A stretch of 32,113 bases of DNA, from the NCBI GenBank assembly GCA_964584165.1, contig CAZOYW010000036.1, positions 1-32,113 on the forward strand, read 5' to 3'. Numbering within the stretch: position 1 is the stretch's first letter; every line of letters begins with the position of its first letter. Shown piece by piece: positions 7,333-15,399 of the stretch. The stretch is from CAZKCI01 sp964584165 (GTDB taxonomy: Bacteria; Auribacterota; Erginobacteria; Erginobacterales; CAZKCI01). Both the position numbers and the translations under genes were made by a program. The notes under the pieces were generated by a model. That model was not told where the DNA came from, did not search any database, and worked only from the letters and a program-made list of their open reading frames with translations.

Positions 7333-9065
7333 CTACCGACCGGGATGTCGGCCGAGGAGCCGAAGTAGAAACGGGTGAGGTCGCGGACCGACCACATCCC
7401 GGTCGAGGGGCGGAAGATCCCGGTCTCTTCGCGACCGTCGCCGTCGTAGTCGCCGGGGCGCGGCCAGTCGCCGGAGGATCCGAGGTAGGCCCGGGTGAGG
7501 TCGCGGATCGACCAGAGCCCGGAAGCGGTCCGCCAGATCCCGATATCGCTCGTGCCGTCGCCGTCGTAGTCGCCGGGGACGAAGGCGTCCCCCGATCCGC
7601 CGAAGTAGTAGCGGGTAAGATCGCGGACCGACCAGAGACCGGTGGAGGGGCGGAAGATTGCCGGGTCCACCATACCCCTCCCCCGGTAGTCGGCGGGGGC
7701 GGGGTTGTCGCCCGAGGATCCGAAATAGAAGCGGGTGAGATCGCGGACGGACCAGAGGCCGGTGGAGGGGCGGAAGATCGCGACGTCGCTTTTTCCGTCG
7801 CCGTCGTAGTCGCCGGTGACGAAGACGTCAACGGCCCCACCGAAGTAACAGCGGGTGACGTTCCGGACCGAGCAGAGCCCGGTGGAACCGCGGAAGACGG
7901 CGGCGTCGCTCGTCCGGTCGCCGTCGTAGTCGCGGGGGGCGGGCGCGTCGGCCGAGGAGCCGAAGTAGAAGCGGGTGACGTTCCGCACCGACCAGAGTCC
8001 GTCGGAGAGGCGGAAGACGGCGATGTCTTCCGTGCCGTCGCCGCTGAAGTCTCCGGGATAGGCCGCGGACGTCCGGAAGAGTTCCGTGTCGCCGAGGAAG
8101 GTCTGGCCGTTCCAGCCGCCGAAGGCGAGGGCGCGGGAGCCGAGGGGCGCCACCGCCGTCCGGGTGCGGGGGGAGGAGAGCGTCCCCCACTCCGTCCAAC
8201 CCGTCCGCCCGGACTGGGTGTTGAACGCCCAGACGTCACCGAAGGTGGTCCCGCCGGCGCCCTCGCCCCCGACGATGAAGAAGCGGGCGCCGATCCCCTC
8301 ATACCCCGCGTTCGCCCGGCCGTCCGGTCCGGGGCCGACGTTCTCCACGAGTGCCCAGCCGCCTCCCCCGGGGAGATAGCGCCAGACGTCGTTGCGGTAC
8401 TGGTAGTCCAGGTCGTTGAGACCGCCGAAGCCCCCGAAGACATAGATCGCGTTTTCGACCGCGGCCGAAGCGCAACCGCGGCGGCTCATCGGTCCGGTGC
8501 CGGCCGTCCACTGGCCGCCGTCGCTCGTCGCGGGATCGTAGCGGTATCCCGTGCTGGTGAGGGAGCCGCCTGATGTCCTGCCCCCGTAGGTGTAAACGAA
8601 GCCGCCGAGCGAAACGGCGGTGTGCTCGTAGCGCTTCGGCGCTACCCAGGTTCCGCTCGTCCAGGTCCCCTGCGTCCATTCGTTGGAGAGGGGGTCGTAG
8701 GACCAGATGTCGTCGAGGGCCCCGGAGGCGCCGTAGCCGCCGATGATGTAGAGGAGGTCGTCGTGGGCGACCGCGGCGTGGGAGTGGCGGGCGGGAGGGA
8801 GGAGGCCGGAGGGCTCGATCTTTGTCCAGTCCCGGTCTCGGTCGGTGTAGGCCCACAGGTCGTTGAGGAGGTCGCCGCAGGGGGTGCTCCGGCCGGGCGC
8901 GGCGGGGGCGGAGGCGCTGGTCCCCCCGAAGAGGTAAACAGTTCCCCCGACGTTGGTCAGTGTGTGGCCGAAGCGGGGGGGAGGAGGGGTCTGGGCGGCT
9001 GCGACCGAGAGGAGAGAGATAAGCGCGCTCCAGGCCAGGAAGGATGCGCGGACAACCGTTCTCAT
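7320..9065 (-). CDS. Secreted Kelch-repeat protein with C-terminal 40-aa tandem repeats
   Basis: A 581-aa protein. The start is placed at MRTVVR (9065) because GGAGGA precedes it and a Sec signal peptide (cleavage near VAAA-Q, residue 25) follows; the TTG frame upstream lacks this. Residues about 31-335 contain Kelch/galactose-oxidase-like blades (GHT...VYLFGG, HSHAAVAHDDLLYIIGG, YEHTAVSLGGFVYTYGG, IYVFGGFGG, FFIVGG, ALAFGG), likely a beta-propeller. Residues 338-577 are six exact-length 40-aa units of the pattern GDYDGDGxxDIxIFRPSxGLW, then SVRDxTRxYFGxxGDxPVP, where DxDGDGxxD resembles the Ca-binding loop of FG-GAP/VCBS repeats. The same unit ends the genes at 9127-10839 and 18808-20922. 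It is divergent from the former across 61 nt. The ligand is unknown. Confidence 0.88.
   Translation of the reverse strand: MRTVVRASFLAWSALISLLSVAAAQTPPPPRFGHTLTNVGGTVYLFGGTSASAPAAPGRSTPCGDLLNDLWAYTDRDRDWTKIEPSGLLPPARHSHAAVAHDDLLYIIGGYGASGALDDIWSYDPLSNEWTQGTWTSGTWVAPKRYEHTAVSLGGFVYTYGGRTSGGSLTSTGYRYDPATSDGGQWTAGTGPMSRRGCASAAVENAIYVFGGFGGLNDLDYQYRNDVWRYLPGGGGWALVENVGPGPDGRANAGYEGIGARFFIVGGEGAGGTTFGDVWAFNTQSGRTGWTEWGTLSSPRTRTAVAPLGSRALAFGGWNGQTFLGDTELFRTSAAYPGDFSGDGTEDIAVFRLSDGLWSVRNVTRFYFGSSADAPAPRDYDGDRTSDAAVFRGSTGLCSVRNVTRCYFGGAVDVFVTGDYDGDGKSDVAIFRPSTGLWSVRDLTRFYFGSSGDNPAPADYRGRGMVDPAIFRPSTGLWSVRDLTRYYFGGSGDAFVPGDYDGDGTSDIGIWRTASGLWSIRDLTRAYLGSSGDWPRPGDYDGDGREETGIFRPSTGMWSVRDLTRFYFGSSADIPVGRSRR
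7335..8054 (-). repeat. Six 120-bp tandem coding repeats
   Basis: Each 40-codon unit of the Kelch protein C-terminus corresponds to 120 bp, six in a row without gaps. Conserved DNA blocks such as tcgcggaccgaccagag recur every 120 bp. The repeats are coding, not CRISPR-like. Confidence 0.85.
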
Positions 9066-9126
9066 GGTGTGGTCCTCCGTCGCCCCCCATGATACAATCT
9101 CCGCCAGAAGATACAAGGAGGGATCG
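9066..9126. promoter_or_regulatory. Divergent promoter region between two repeat-module genes
   Basis: This 61-nt gap is the only space between two divergent secreted-protein genes. TACAAT (plus, 9093-9098) and TATCAT (minus, 9089-9094) overlap and could be back-to-back -10 boxes with leaders of about 20 nt. The -35 matches are poor. Confidence 0.35.
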
Positions 9127-10839
9127 ATGCAACGGCCGGCCCGGTGGTTTCTCCTGGCGCTATGCCTCTCCGCTCCGCCCCTTCTCCCCGCGGAGCGCCT
9201 CTACCTCGATTACTCCACCTACCTGGGCGGGCTCGGCAACGACCGGGCGACGGCGCTGGTCGTGGGGTCGGACGGGGTCATCTGGCTGGCCGGGAGCACC
9301 GACTCGGACGATTTCCCCACGCGCTCTCCCTTCCAGGGCGGCCGCGCCGGCTCCACCGACGTTTTTCTGGTCCGCCTCTCCCCGGACGGCTCGGCGCTCG
9401 TCTTTTCCACCTATCTGGGCGGGGCCCTCCACGACTACGCGATGACCGTTGCCCTGGACGGGGGCGGCGGGGCGGGTATCACCGGCTACACCCAGTCCTT
9501 CGACTTCCCCCGCTGGAACGCCTACCAGTCTTCTTTCCGGGGCGGGACCTACGACGCCTTCGTCAGCCATCTCTCCTCGACCGGCTCCGTCCTCCTCTAC
9601 TCCACCTTGCTCGGGGGCAGCGCGATGGAATGGGGGCAGGGGATTGTCTGCGATTCCGCTGGCCGGGACTGGGTGGCCGGCTATACCTTGTCGGGGGACT
9701 TCCCCACCCAGAACCCCTACCAGCCGTCCAGCGCCGGGGCTCAAGACATATTCCTGAGCAGATTCTCCTCCGGTGGTTCTCTCCTTTATTCCACCTATCT
9801 CGGCGGCGGAGGGGATGAGGACTGTTACGACGTCTGCTTGGATTCCTCGGGATCGGTATACATGATCGGGAGGAGCGGATCGGAAGACTTCCCCACCCGC
9901 GACCCCTACCAGGCGAGCTATGCCGGCGCATATCCCACTAAATACGATATCGTGATCAGTCGTTTCACGCCGACCGGTTCGGCGCTGAGCTATTCCACAT
10001 ATTTGGGGGGAGCGGAGAGCGAATCGGGTATGGGGATCGCTCTCGATCCCGAAGGCCGGATCTATGCGACCGGGCTAACATACTCCGCCGACTTTCCCGT
10101 ATGCGCCCCCTACCAGGCGACGATGGCGGGTATGCCCGATGCCATCGTCTGCCGCTTGACCTTGGCGGGTTCCGCTCTCGATTACTCCACCTACCTCGGG
10201 GGGGGCGGCGAGGACAACGGCTGGGCGATCGGCCTGGACGCGGCGGGGAACGCCTGCGTCGGCGGCCGGACCTACTCGACCGACTTCCCCGTGAGCAATG
10301 CCTACCAATCCACCCACAGCGGGGGCGAGGACGCCTTCTTGGCGAAACTGATTTTTCGCGCCCCCACGCCGCCGCCTTACGTCGTCGACTCCGGCGACTA
10401 TGACGGCGACGGGACCTCGGAGATCGGCGTCTTCCGGGGGAGTTCCGGCCTCTGGTCGATCCGGGATCTGACCCGGGTCTATTTCGGCGGCTCGGCCGAC
10501 TATCCGGTCCCGGCCGACTACGCGGGCGACGGGACAGCGTCCCTGGCCGTCTTCCGCCCCGCGGACGGACTCTGGTCGGTGCGCGGCGTGACCCGGCTTT
10601 ATTTCGGGGCGAGCGGGGATTGGCTTGTTCCCGGGGATTACGGCGGGAACGGGACGAGCGCTCCCGCCGTTTTCCGCCCTTCCGCCGGCCTGAGGTCGGT
10701 GCGGAACGTCACGCGGGTCTACTTCGGGGGCGCCGCCGACACGGCTGTCCCGGGGCTCTATCGCGGCGCCGGTCAGGGCAAGATCCCGGCGGTGTACCGT
10801 CTTGCTATTTATCCGCCCACTCGCGGAGCTCGCGCTTGA
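9127..10839 (+). CDS. Secreted SBBP-type beta-propeller protein with C-terminal 40-aa repeats (3' end altered)
   Basis: A 570-aa protein. The ATG at 9127 follows AAGGAGG and begins a signal peptide (MQRPARWFLLALCLSAP). Residues about 28-415 hold six SBBP-type units, each marked by YSTYLGG or a variant and by DFPTxxPYQ, expected to form a beta-propeller. After a short Pro-rich hinge come three complete 40-aa units (423-542) of the same type as in the Kelch protein. A fourth unit stops after 16 residues (543-558). The last 12 residues (LAIYPPTRGARA) do not fit the repeat and come from DNA just before and antisense to the 3' end of the convergent gene at 10805-11266, with which it overlaps by 35 bp. 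This looks like a truncated copy. Function unknown; extracellular binding or adhesion is a guess. Confidence 0.85.
   Translation: MQRPARWFLLALCLSAPPLLPAERLYLDYSTYLGGLGNDRATALVVGSDGVIWLAGSTDSDDFPTRSPFQGGRAGSTDVFLVRLSPDGSALVFSTYLGGALHDYAMTVALDGGGGAGITGYTQSFDFPRWNAYQSSFRGGTYDAFVSHLSSTGSVLLYSTLLGGSAMEWGQGIVCDSAGRDWVAGYTLSGDFPTQNPYQPSSAGAQDIFLSRFSSGGSLLYSTYLGGGGDEDCYDVCLDSSGSVYMIGRSGSEDFPTRDPYQASYAGAYPTKYDIVISRFTPTGSALSYSTYLGGAESESGMGIALDPEGRIYATGLTYSADFPVCAPYQATMAGMPDAIVCRLTLAGSALDYSTYLGGGGEDNGWAIGLDAAGNACVGGRTYSTDFPVSNAYQSTHSGGEDAFLAKLIFRAPTPPPYVVDSGDYDGDGTSEIGVFRGSSGLWSIRDLTRVYFGGSADYPVPADYAGDGTASLAVFRPADGLWSVRGVTRLYFGASGDWLVPGDYGGNGTSAPAVFRPSAGLRSVRNVTRVYFGGAADTAVPGLYRGAGQGKIPAVYRLAIYPPTRGARA
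10393..10800 (+). repeat. Three complete and one truncated 120-bp coding repeats
   Basis: Units at 10393-10512, 10513-10632 and 10633-10752, plus a 48-bp stub at 10753-10800. They encode the same 40-aa module as 7335-8054 (opposite strand) and 18814-19533. Confidence 0.8.
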
Positions 10840-11266
10840 TCTTCTCCTCGATCCGGCGCGCGGTCTCCTCCCACTCCGGGTCGTCCTTCTCCTTCTCGTC
10901 CAGCCACCGCTTGAGGCCCCGGCGGACCTTCTCCTCCACCCGAACCGAGATCTTCTCCCACTCCCGCTCCCGGCGGCTCTGGCGCCTCCGTTCGTAGTGC
11001 GAGCCCCAGCCCCCGCCGAAGAAGCAGGCGGCGCCGAGGAGGAAACCGAAGTTGTACCAGTTCCCGGAGTTGTGGACCTCGTACATGCGGACCCCGTTGG
11101 AGAAGAGGCCGATCAGGAAGGTGAAGAGGCAGATGAATCCGTGCCAGAGGCCGGCCCAGAAACCGGCCGGTTCCGCCGCGCTGAAGCGGGCGTTGCCGGG
11201 CGCGCAGCCGGCGATCAACAGGGGGATGACCAGCAGCAGGCAAAGCAACCACGGCCGCCTGTTCAT
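10805..11266 (-). CDS. Small lipoprotein with membrane segments and charged helical tail
   Basis: A 153-aa protein. The start follows GGAGGAG. The lipobox is LIAGC (Cys21). Two hydrophobic stretches follow (FWAGLWHGFICLFTFLIGLF and NFGFLLGAACFFGGGWG) separated by an EVHNSGNWYN loop. From about residue 90 it becomes a highly charged helix (ERRRQSRREREWEK... to the end). I recognise the FWAGLWHG...YEVHN...WYNFGFLLG pattern as a widespread uncharacterised family. Its last 35 bp overlap the 3' end of the convergent SBBP gene. No function can be assigned. Confidence 0.8.
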   Translation of the reverse strand: MNRRPWLLCLLLVIPLLIAGCAPGNARFSAAEPAGFWAGLWHGFICLFTFLIGLFSNGVRMYEVHNSGNWYNFGFLLGAACFFGGGWGSHYERRRQSRREREWEKISVRVEEKVRRGLKRWLDEKEKDDPEWEETARRIEEKIKRELREWADK

Positions 11267-11352
11267 ACTCTCCTCCCGCGTAGAGGGTTGTAGCGAACCT
11301 TACGGCGACCGGATTGTACCGCGCCGGAGGTGAGGGCGTCAAGCCAGGGAAA

Positions 11353-11410
11353 GCGCCGCTTCACACTTGTCCGCCGGAGTTCCAGCGCGGGCGGAGAAGC
11401 GGCCGACAAC
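11353..11410. repeat. Dispersed hairpin repeat, copy B (interrupted)
   Basis: gcgccgcttcacac (11353-11366) and ggcggagaagcggccgacaac (11390-11410) match parts of the copies at 5527-5588 and 28028-28052. Here about 23 nt of other sequence separates the arms. It lies upstream of the mscL promoter. Confidence 0.45.
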
Positions 11411-11455
11411 GCGCCCAGGCAGGTTGTTCGCATAACTGAGGCAACCCGGCGGGGC

Positions 11456-11495
11456 AAAAAAAAGCTTGTCAACCATTATTCCCGGGGCGTATAGT
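11456..11495 (+). promoter_or_regulatory. mscL promoter
   Basis: An A8 tract (11456-11463, UP-element-like) is followed by TTGTCA (11466-11471), an 18-nt spacer and TATAGT (11490-11495). The predicted start near 11502 gives a leader of about 50 nt. Confidence 0.65.
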
Positions 11496-11552
11496 TCTCC
11501 CCCATTTTCCGCATCGGTGCGGAAAACACAGCTCAACCCACGGGAGGTGGAT

Positions 11553-12005
11553 GTGAAGATCTTCAAGGAATTCAAAGAGTTCGCCATGAAGGGGAACGTG
11601 GTGGACATGGCGGTCGGTATCATCATCGGCGCCGCCTTCGGGACGATCGTGAAGTCCCTGGTCGACGACGTGATCATGCCCCCGATCGGCCTTCTCCTCG
11701 GCGGCGTGGACTTCTCCGACCTCTTCCTGGTCCTGAAGTCGGGCGCGACCCCCGGCCCCTACGCCTCCGTAGCCGTCGCCAAGTCCGCCGGCGCGGTGAC
11801 CATGAACATCGGCGTCTTCATCAACACGGTGATCAGCTTCCTCATCGTCGCCGCCGCCGTTTTCATGCTGGTCAAGGCCCTGAACACGCTGAAGCGGACA
11901 AAGCCGGCCCCGGCCTCCGCCCCGACCACCAAGGACTGCAAGTTCTGCTGCTCGACCATACCGATCAAGGCGGTCCGCTGCCCGAACTGCACCTCCCAGC
12001 TCTAA
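11553..12005 (+). CDS. mscL: Large-conductance mechanosensitive channel with C-terminal zinc-ribbon-like tail
   Basis: A 150-aa inner-membrane channel that opens under hypo-osmotic stress. The start is GTG at 11553: GGGAGG lies just upstream, the overlapping ATG at 11551 runs straight into TGA, and the longer upstream frame has no family similarity. KIFKEFKEFAMKGNVVDMAVGI is the classical N-terminal helix and TM1 entry, followed by GAAFGTIVKSLVDDVIMPPIG and a second TM (VFINTVISFLIVAAAVFMLVK). The C-terminus ends with CKFCC...CPNC, two Cys pairs typical of a rubredoxin-like zinc ribbon instead of the usual plain amphipathic bundle helix. Such tails occur in some MscL homologues, but their role is unknown. 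The AsmA-like gene starts 49 nt downstream. Confidence 0.95.
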   Translation: MKIFKEFKEFAMKGNVVDMAVGIIIGAAFGTIVKSLVDDVIMPPIGLLLGGVDFSDLFLVLKSGATPGPYASVAVAKSAGAVTMNIGVFINTVISFLIVAAAVFMLVKALNTLKRTKPAPASAPTTKDCKFCCSTIPIKAVRCPNCTSQL

Positions 12006-12054
12006 GCTTCGGCTGGGATCCGTCCCACCTGAGCGTTGGGGGAGTTAGAGCGTC

Positions 12055-13524
12055 ATGAAAAAACTGATCGGCAGGGTGTTCCGCGTTCTGGGTTATATCG
12101 TTTTAGCGGTCCTCGTCCTCGTGGTCCTGGTCCTCCTGACCCTCCCCTGGACGGCGCCGAAGCTCGCCAACCGGACGCTCCCCGGGATACTGCACACCGA
12201 AGCCTCGCTGGGCAGCTTCTCCTTCAACCCGTTCCGGGGAAGCCTGGGCCTGGGGGCGCTCAAGGTCGCCCAGCCGGAGGGGTTCGGCGAAGGGGTCCTC
12301 CTCTCCCTCCCCCGTCTCGCCGTCCGCGTCGAGGCCGCTTCACTCGTCTCGTCTCCCCTGGTCGTGGAGGAGGTCGCGCTCGACGACCTGGAGATCAACA
12401 TCATCCGGAACGCGGACGGAACCCTCAACACCGACGCCCTCTCCCCCCGGAAGGCGGCGGCCGAGCCTCCCCCCGCGCCCCCGGCGGAGCCGGCCGCGGA
12501 AAAGGCGGCCCAGAGCGTCCTGGTAAAGCGGCTTTCGATCTCGAACCTCTCCTTCTCCTACACCGACCGGGCGATCGGAAAGGAAAGCGCCCCGGAAGGG
12601 TCCGCGCCCGCCGCCCCAGCCTCCCCCGCGGAGGAGAAGGTCCTTTCCGTCCGGGTCAAGGATTTCGACCTCCTCCTGGAGAACCTCCTGATCGATCCCT
12701 CCGCCGACCCGAAGGCGTCCGCCCCCGCCTCGCTCACCATCACCGCCCGCCTTCTCCAGGAGGCCCTGGGCGACGGACGTCTCGGCGTCTTCGCTCGGAT
12801 CGGTCCGATCGGGAAGGGCGTCCCGCCGGTGAACGGGGCGCTGCGCCTGATCGGCCTCGAGCTCGGCCCCCTTGACGCGGTGATCCCGGCCGGAACCACC
12901 GCGGCGTTGGGAGGGGACGCGCTCGACCTCACGGCCGACTTCTCCGTCGCCCCGGAACTCCTGGACTGCCGGGCCGCGGTCGAGACCAACGGGGGGAAGA
13001 GCTACTCCCTGCCCGTGACGGGCACGCCGGACAAGCCCGTCTTCGATACCTCCTCCGTCCTTTTCATCGTTTTCTCCCGCTTCGGAGGGGGGGTGGGGGC
13101 GCTGGCCGGGAACCTCGCCGGCGCGGGGACGGCGGTGGTCGGCGCCGGGGCGGAGACCGCCCTGGCGGTGGGGGAGGGCGCGGTGGGCGTGGTCGGATCG
13201 ATCGGCGGCGGGATCTTCGACACCGTCACCTCCGTCGCCACCGGCGACCTGGAAGGGGCCGGGAAGGGACTGACCAAGGCCACGGTCGGCTCGGCCGGAG
13301 AGGTCGTGGACACGGTGGGAGAGGCGGGAGGGAAGATGGCCGAGGGCGCGGGCAAGGCGGTCGAGGCCGGCTCCGGCGCCGCCCGGGCCCAGGAGTGGCG
13401 GGACGGGGTCGAGGGTCGCTGGACGGCCGAGTGGAAGGAAGCCCGCGAGTCCGTCGCCGCCCAGTCTTTCCCGCCGGCCCCCCCGGCGGCCGCTTCTCCC
13501 GCCGCCGCCGGGGAGCCGAAATAG
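12055..13524 (+). CDS. AsmA-like / DUF748-type membrane-anchored protein with Gly/Ala-rich tail
   Basis: A 489-aa protein with an N-terminal TM anchor (residues about 8-32). It continues as an AsmA-type beta-rich domain: NRTLPGILHTEASLGSFSFN, then LEINIIRNADGTLN and VKRLSISNLSFSYTD are typical of the AsmA/DUF748 superfamily implicated in lipid transport between membranes. The middle contains Pro/Ala-rich insertions. From about 325 to 455 the protein is Gly/Ala/Val-rich and of low complexity (GALAGNLAGAGTAVVGAGAE...), with regular small-residue spacing, before a charged amphipathic stretch and a Pro/Ala tail. That tail is unusual for the family. It is probably transcribed with mscL. Confidence 0.8.
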   Translation: MKKLIGRVFRVLGYIVLAVLVLVVLVLLTLPWTAPKLANRTLPGILHTEASLGSFSFNPFRGSLGLGALKVAQPEGFGEGVLLSLPRLAVRVEAASLVSSPLVVEEVALDDLEINIIRNADGTLNTDALSPRKAAAEPPPAPPAEPAAEKAAQSVLVKRLSISNLSFSYTDRAIGKESAPEGSAPAAPASPAEEKVLSVRVKDFDLLLENLLIDPSADPKASAPASLTITARLLQEALGDGRLGVFARIGPIGKGVPPVNGALRLIGLELGPLDAVIPAGTTAALGGDALDLTADFSVAPELLDCRAAVETNGGKSYSLPVTGTPDKPVFDTSSVLFIVFSRFGGGVGALAGNLAGAGTAVVGAGAETALAVGEGAVGVVGSIGGGIFDTVTSVATGDLEGAGKGLTKATVGSAGEVVDTVGEAGGKMAEGAGKAVEAGSGAARAQEWRDGVEGRWTAEWKEARESVAAQSFPPAPPAAASPAAAGEPK

Positions 13525-13626
13525 CCGCCTCCCCCGCGAAAGCGTGCTATGATTCCCCCCGGCCTCGAACCGATCGGGGCCGCGGAAACGGGCGTAGGGA
13601 CGCCCACAACGTAAGAAGGAGCGAAG

Positions 13627-14124
13627 ATGATGAAGCTTGCGATGGTGTCGCTGGTGTGCCTGCTGGCGCTGGTCATGGCGTCGTGCGGAGAGAAGAAGGA
13701 AGCGGAGCCCTCCGGCCTCGGCGCGGCGGCCGGCGCCAAGGTGGAGAAGGCGGCGGGAGCCGTCTCCGGGAAATTCGCGGAGATCGAACCCGCCCTGACC
13801 GAGCAGGCTGAGCTGATGGAATCTTCGGCCGTCGCCCTCGAGAAGGCCTCGAGCGCGAAAGAGGTGGCCGACCTCCTGACCTCGCTCGCCGGGAAGCAGG
13901 AGAAGCTGATGGCGACCATGAAGGCTCTCTCGGAGAAGTTCCCGGAGATGAAGGCCATGGCCGAGCCCCCGGCGGAGCTCAAGCCGATCGTAGAGAAACT
14001 CTCCCAGGCCGGCGCCAAGTTCGGCCAGGCGATGTCGGCCGTGATGCAGAAGTACGGGTCCGACCCGCTGGTGCAGGAGGCGATGAAGAAGTTCCAGGAG
14101 GTCTCCTCCAAGATGCAGGAATAA
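13627..14124 (+). CDS. Helical lipoprotein of unknown function
   Basis: A 165-aa protein. The start (MMKLAMV) follows AAGGAG. The lipobox is VMASC (Cys20). The mature part is Ala/Glu/Lys-rich and predicted to be almost all helix (heptad-like patterns through residues 40-160, for example LTEQAELMESSAVALEKASS), so coiled-coil or helical-bundle behaviour is likely. No enzyme motif was seen. Two hairpins follow the stop immediately, the second a strong terminator. The 102-nt gap before the gene contains a TATGAT that may serve as its own -10. Confidence 0.78.
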   Translation: MMKLAMVSLVCLLALVMASCGEKKEAEPSGLGAAAGAKVEKAAGAVSGKFAEIEPALTEQAELMESSAVALEKASSAKEVADLLTSLAGKQEKLMATMKALSEKFPEMKAMAEPPAELKPIVEKLSQAGAKFGQAMSAVMQKYGSDPLVQEAMKKFQEVSSKMQE

Positions 14125-14149
14125 TCATCAGGCCTCGCGGCCTGATGAT
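14124..14149. repeat. 11-bp palindrome touching the lipoprotein stop codon
   Basis: ATCATCAGGCC-tcgc-GGCCTGATGAT forms a perfect stem that begins at the last base of the TAA stop (14122-14124). It has no T tail. It is one of several palindromes in the window located exactly at a gene 3' end. Confidence 0.7.
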
Positions 14150-14165
14150 GGTTGATCTCAAGCCG

Positions 14166-14202
14166 ACCGGGCGATCCGCCAGGATCGCCCGGTTTGCTTT
14201 TC
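14166..14202 (+). terminator. Rho-independent terminator after the helical lipoprotein gene
   Basis: ACCGGGCGATCC-gcca-GGATCGCCCGGT is a perfect 12-bp stem followed by tttgctttt. It separates the lipoprotein gene from the nucleotidyltransferase pair. Confidence 0.88.
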
Positions 14203-14228
14203 AACTGTTTGCGTCCCGCCGCTGGGAG

Positions 14229-14234
14229 TATACT
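14229..14234 (+). promoter_or_regulatory. Probable -10 box for the nucleotidyltransferase operon
   Basis: TATACT lies 42 nt before the ATG of the first nucleotidyltransferase gene and directly after a terminator. The -35 region (near tgtttg) is weak. Confidence 0.45.
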
Positions 14235-14275
14235 GGGTCGGCCAAACCGTAGGCCCGGGAGAAGGAGAAGCCACC

Positions 14276-15388
14276 ATGAATCCACTGATCGAGCAGCTGC
14301 GGGCGAACGAAAAGTTCCGGCGCTTTCTGGTCGCCGTGGACGAGCGGGAGGACTTCCGCGACGCCACCTACTTCCTGCGCGACGACGGGACCTTCGTCTT
14401 CTCCGAGGGCTACTACCACGGGATCGAGAAGGACCGGGCCGAGCGGATGATCGTCTCCCACATCGTTTTCGCCCCCTGGAACGCCGCCCGCCCCGCCCCC
14501 GACTACGCGCGCAAGATCCTCTTCGACCGGGAGTACGAGAACATCACCAAGGAGATCATGTGCACCCAGCCCCTGGACCGCTTCTACCCGATGCAGCTCG
14601 AGCGCTACCTCGCGCTCGACCCGGCCCAGTCCTCCCGCCCCCGTCCGGTCTACGCCCGCTACAAGGCTCTGGTCCCCCTCTCCTCGGTCGTCGGCTGTTT
14701 CCCCCACCGCCATTCCCTCCAGGCGATCATCGCCAAAGCCGAGGAGGAACCCTCGGCCCGCTCGGTCCAGGTCGTCACCGAGCACACCGCCGAGCTCCTG
14801 AAGGTCCCTGTCGAACGGATCGGGATCTCCGGCTCGCTCTCGCTCGGCACCTACCGGAACCCCCACGACCTCGACTACGTGATCTACGGGTCGGCCGCCG
14901 AGGTGAAGCGGATGGTCAACTTCATGTATTCCCTGACCGACCGGGACGAGCGGCGCCGGGTGCGGGAGTTCGGCAAGTACTGGCCGATCCGCTTCTGGGA
15001 CTGGGCGGGCGAGGAGAAGTTCATGGTCTGCCCCTTCTTCTCCTATCTCGACCCGGAGGAGGCTCCGCTCAGGAACTTCGATTGCGAGAGTCTGGGCGAG
15101 GGGACGGTGGAGGCCCGGATCGTCGACCACACCCACAACGCCTTCAACCCCTCGGTCCTCCTCCTCCAGGGGGCGAAACTCGAGGGCCGGGACTGCCCGG
15201 CGATCACCCGCTTCATCCTCTACCACGGGGGTGAGCGGGGCGATTGGCGGGAAGGCTACCGGGTCCGGGTCCGGGGCTTCCACGTCCGGATCACCACCTA
15301 CCGGTGCCGGGGCGGGCGGCGGGAGAAGCGGGAGGAGTTCGAGGCGGTGCTGGTGAACAACCTGGACCAGGCGAAACGGATCGAGTGA
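14276..15388 (+). CDS. Predicted nucleotidyltransferase (archaeal COG1665-like), paralogue 1
   Basis: A 370-aa protein. The N-terminal part (28-70) has DATYFLRDDGTFVFSEGYYH, which its downstream paralogue shares as DATLFIRRDGLIVFSEGYCH. The centre carries a minimal nucleotidyltransferase signature: ISGSLSLGTYRNPHDLDYVIYG, with Gly-Ser at 186-187 and metal-binding Asp198 and Asp200 (hG[GS]x(9-13)DhDh of the pol-beta superfamily). The layout resembles what I recall as COG1665, mainly known from euryarchaea. A third catalytic carboxylate is not certain. The second paralogue begins 11 nt after the stop, so the two are surely co-transcribed. The substrate is unknown (NMP transfer to RNA, protein or a small molecule are all possible). 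The start follows GGAG. Confidence 0.72.
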   Translation: MNPLIEQLRANEKFRRFLVAVDEREDFRDATYFLRDDGTFVFSEGYYHGIEKDRAERMIVSHIVFAPWNAARPAPDYARKILFDREYENITKEIMCTQPLDRFYPMQLERYLALDPAQSSRPRPVYARYKALVPLSSVVGCFPHRHSLQAIIAKAEEEPSARSVQVVTEHTAELLKVPVERIGISGSLSLGTYRNPHDLDYVIYGSAAEVKRMVNFMYSLTDRDERRRVREFGKYWPIRFWDWAGEEKFMVCPFFSYLDPEEAPLRNFDCESLGEGTVEARIVDHTHNAFNPSVLLLQGAKLEGRDCPAITRFILYHGGERGDWREGYRVRVRGFHVRITTYRCRGGRREKREEFEAVLVNNLDQAKRIE

Positions 15389-15399
15389 GGAGCGCGGCC

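Noticed and set aside
7335..8054. Regular 120-bp periodicity considered as a CRISPR or satellite array
   Set aside because: The period is a multiple of three, there are no unique spacers, and it encodes a continuous 40-aa protein repeat. The same holds at 18814-19533.
7163..8443. Long minus-strand open frame that extends the barrel gene upstream to 8443
   Set aside because: It overlaps the Kelch gene in another frame, has low-complexity Ser/Pro/Arg/Thr content, and the true start with ribosome site and signal peptide is at 7162.
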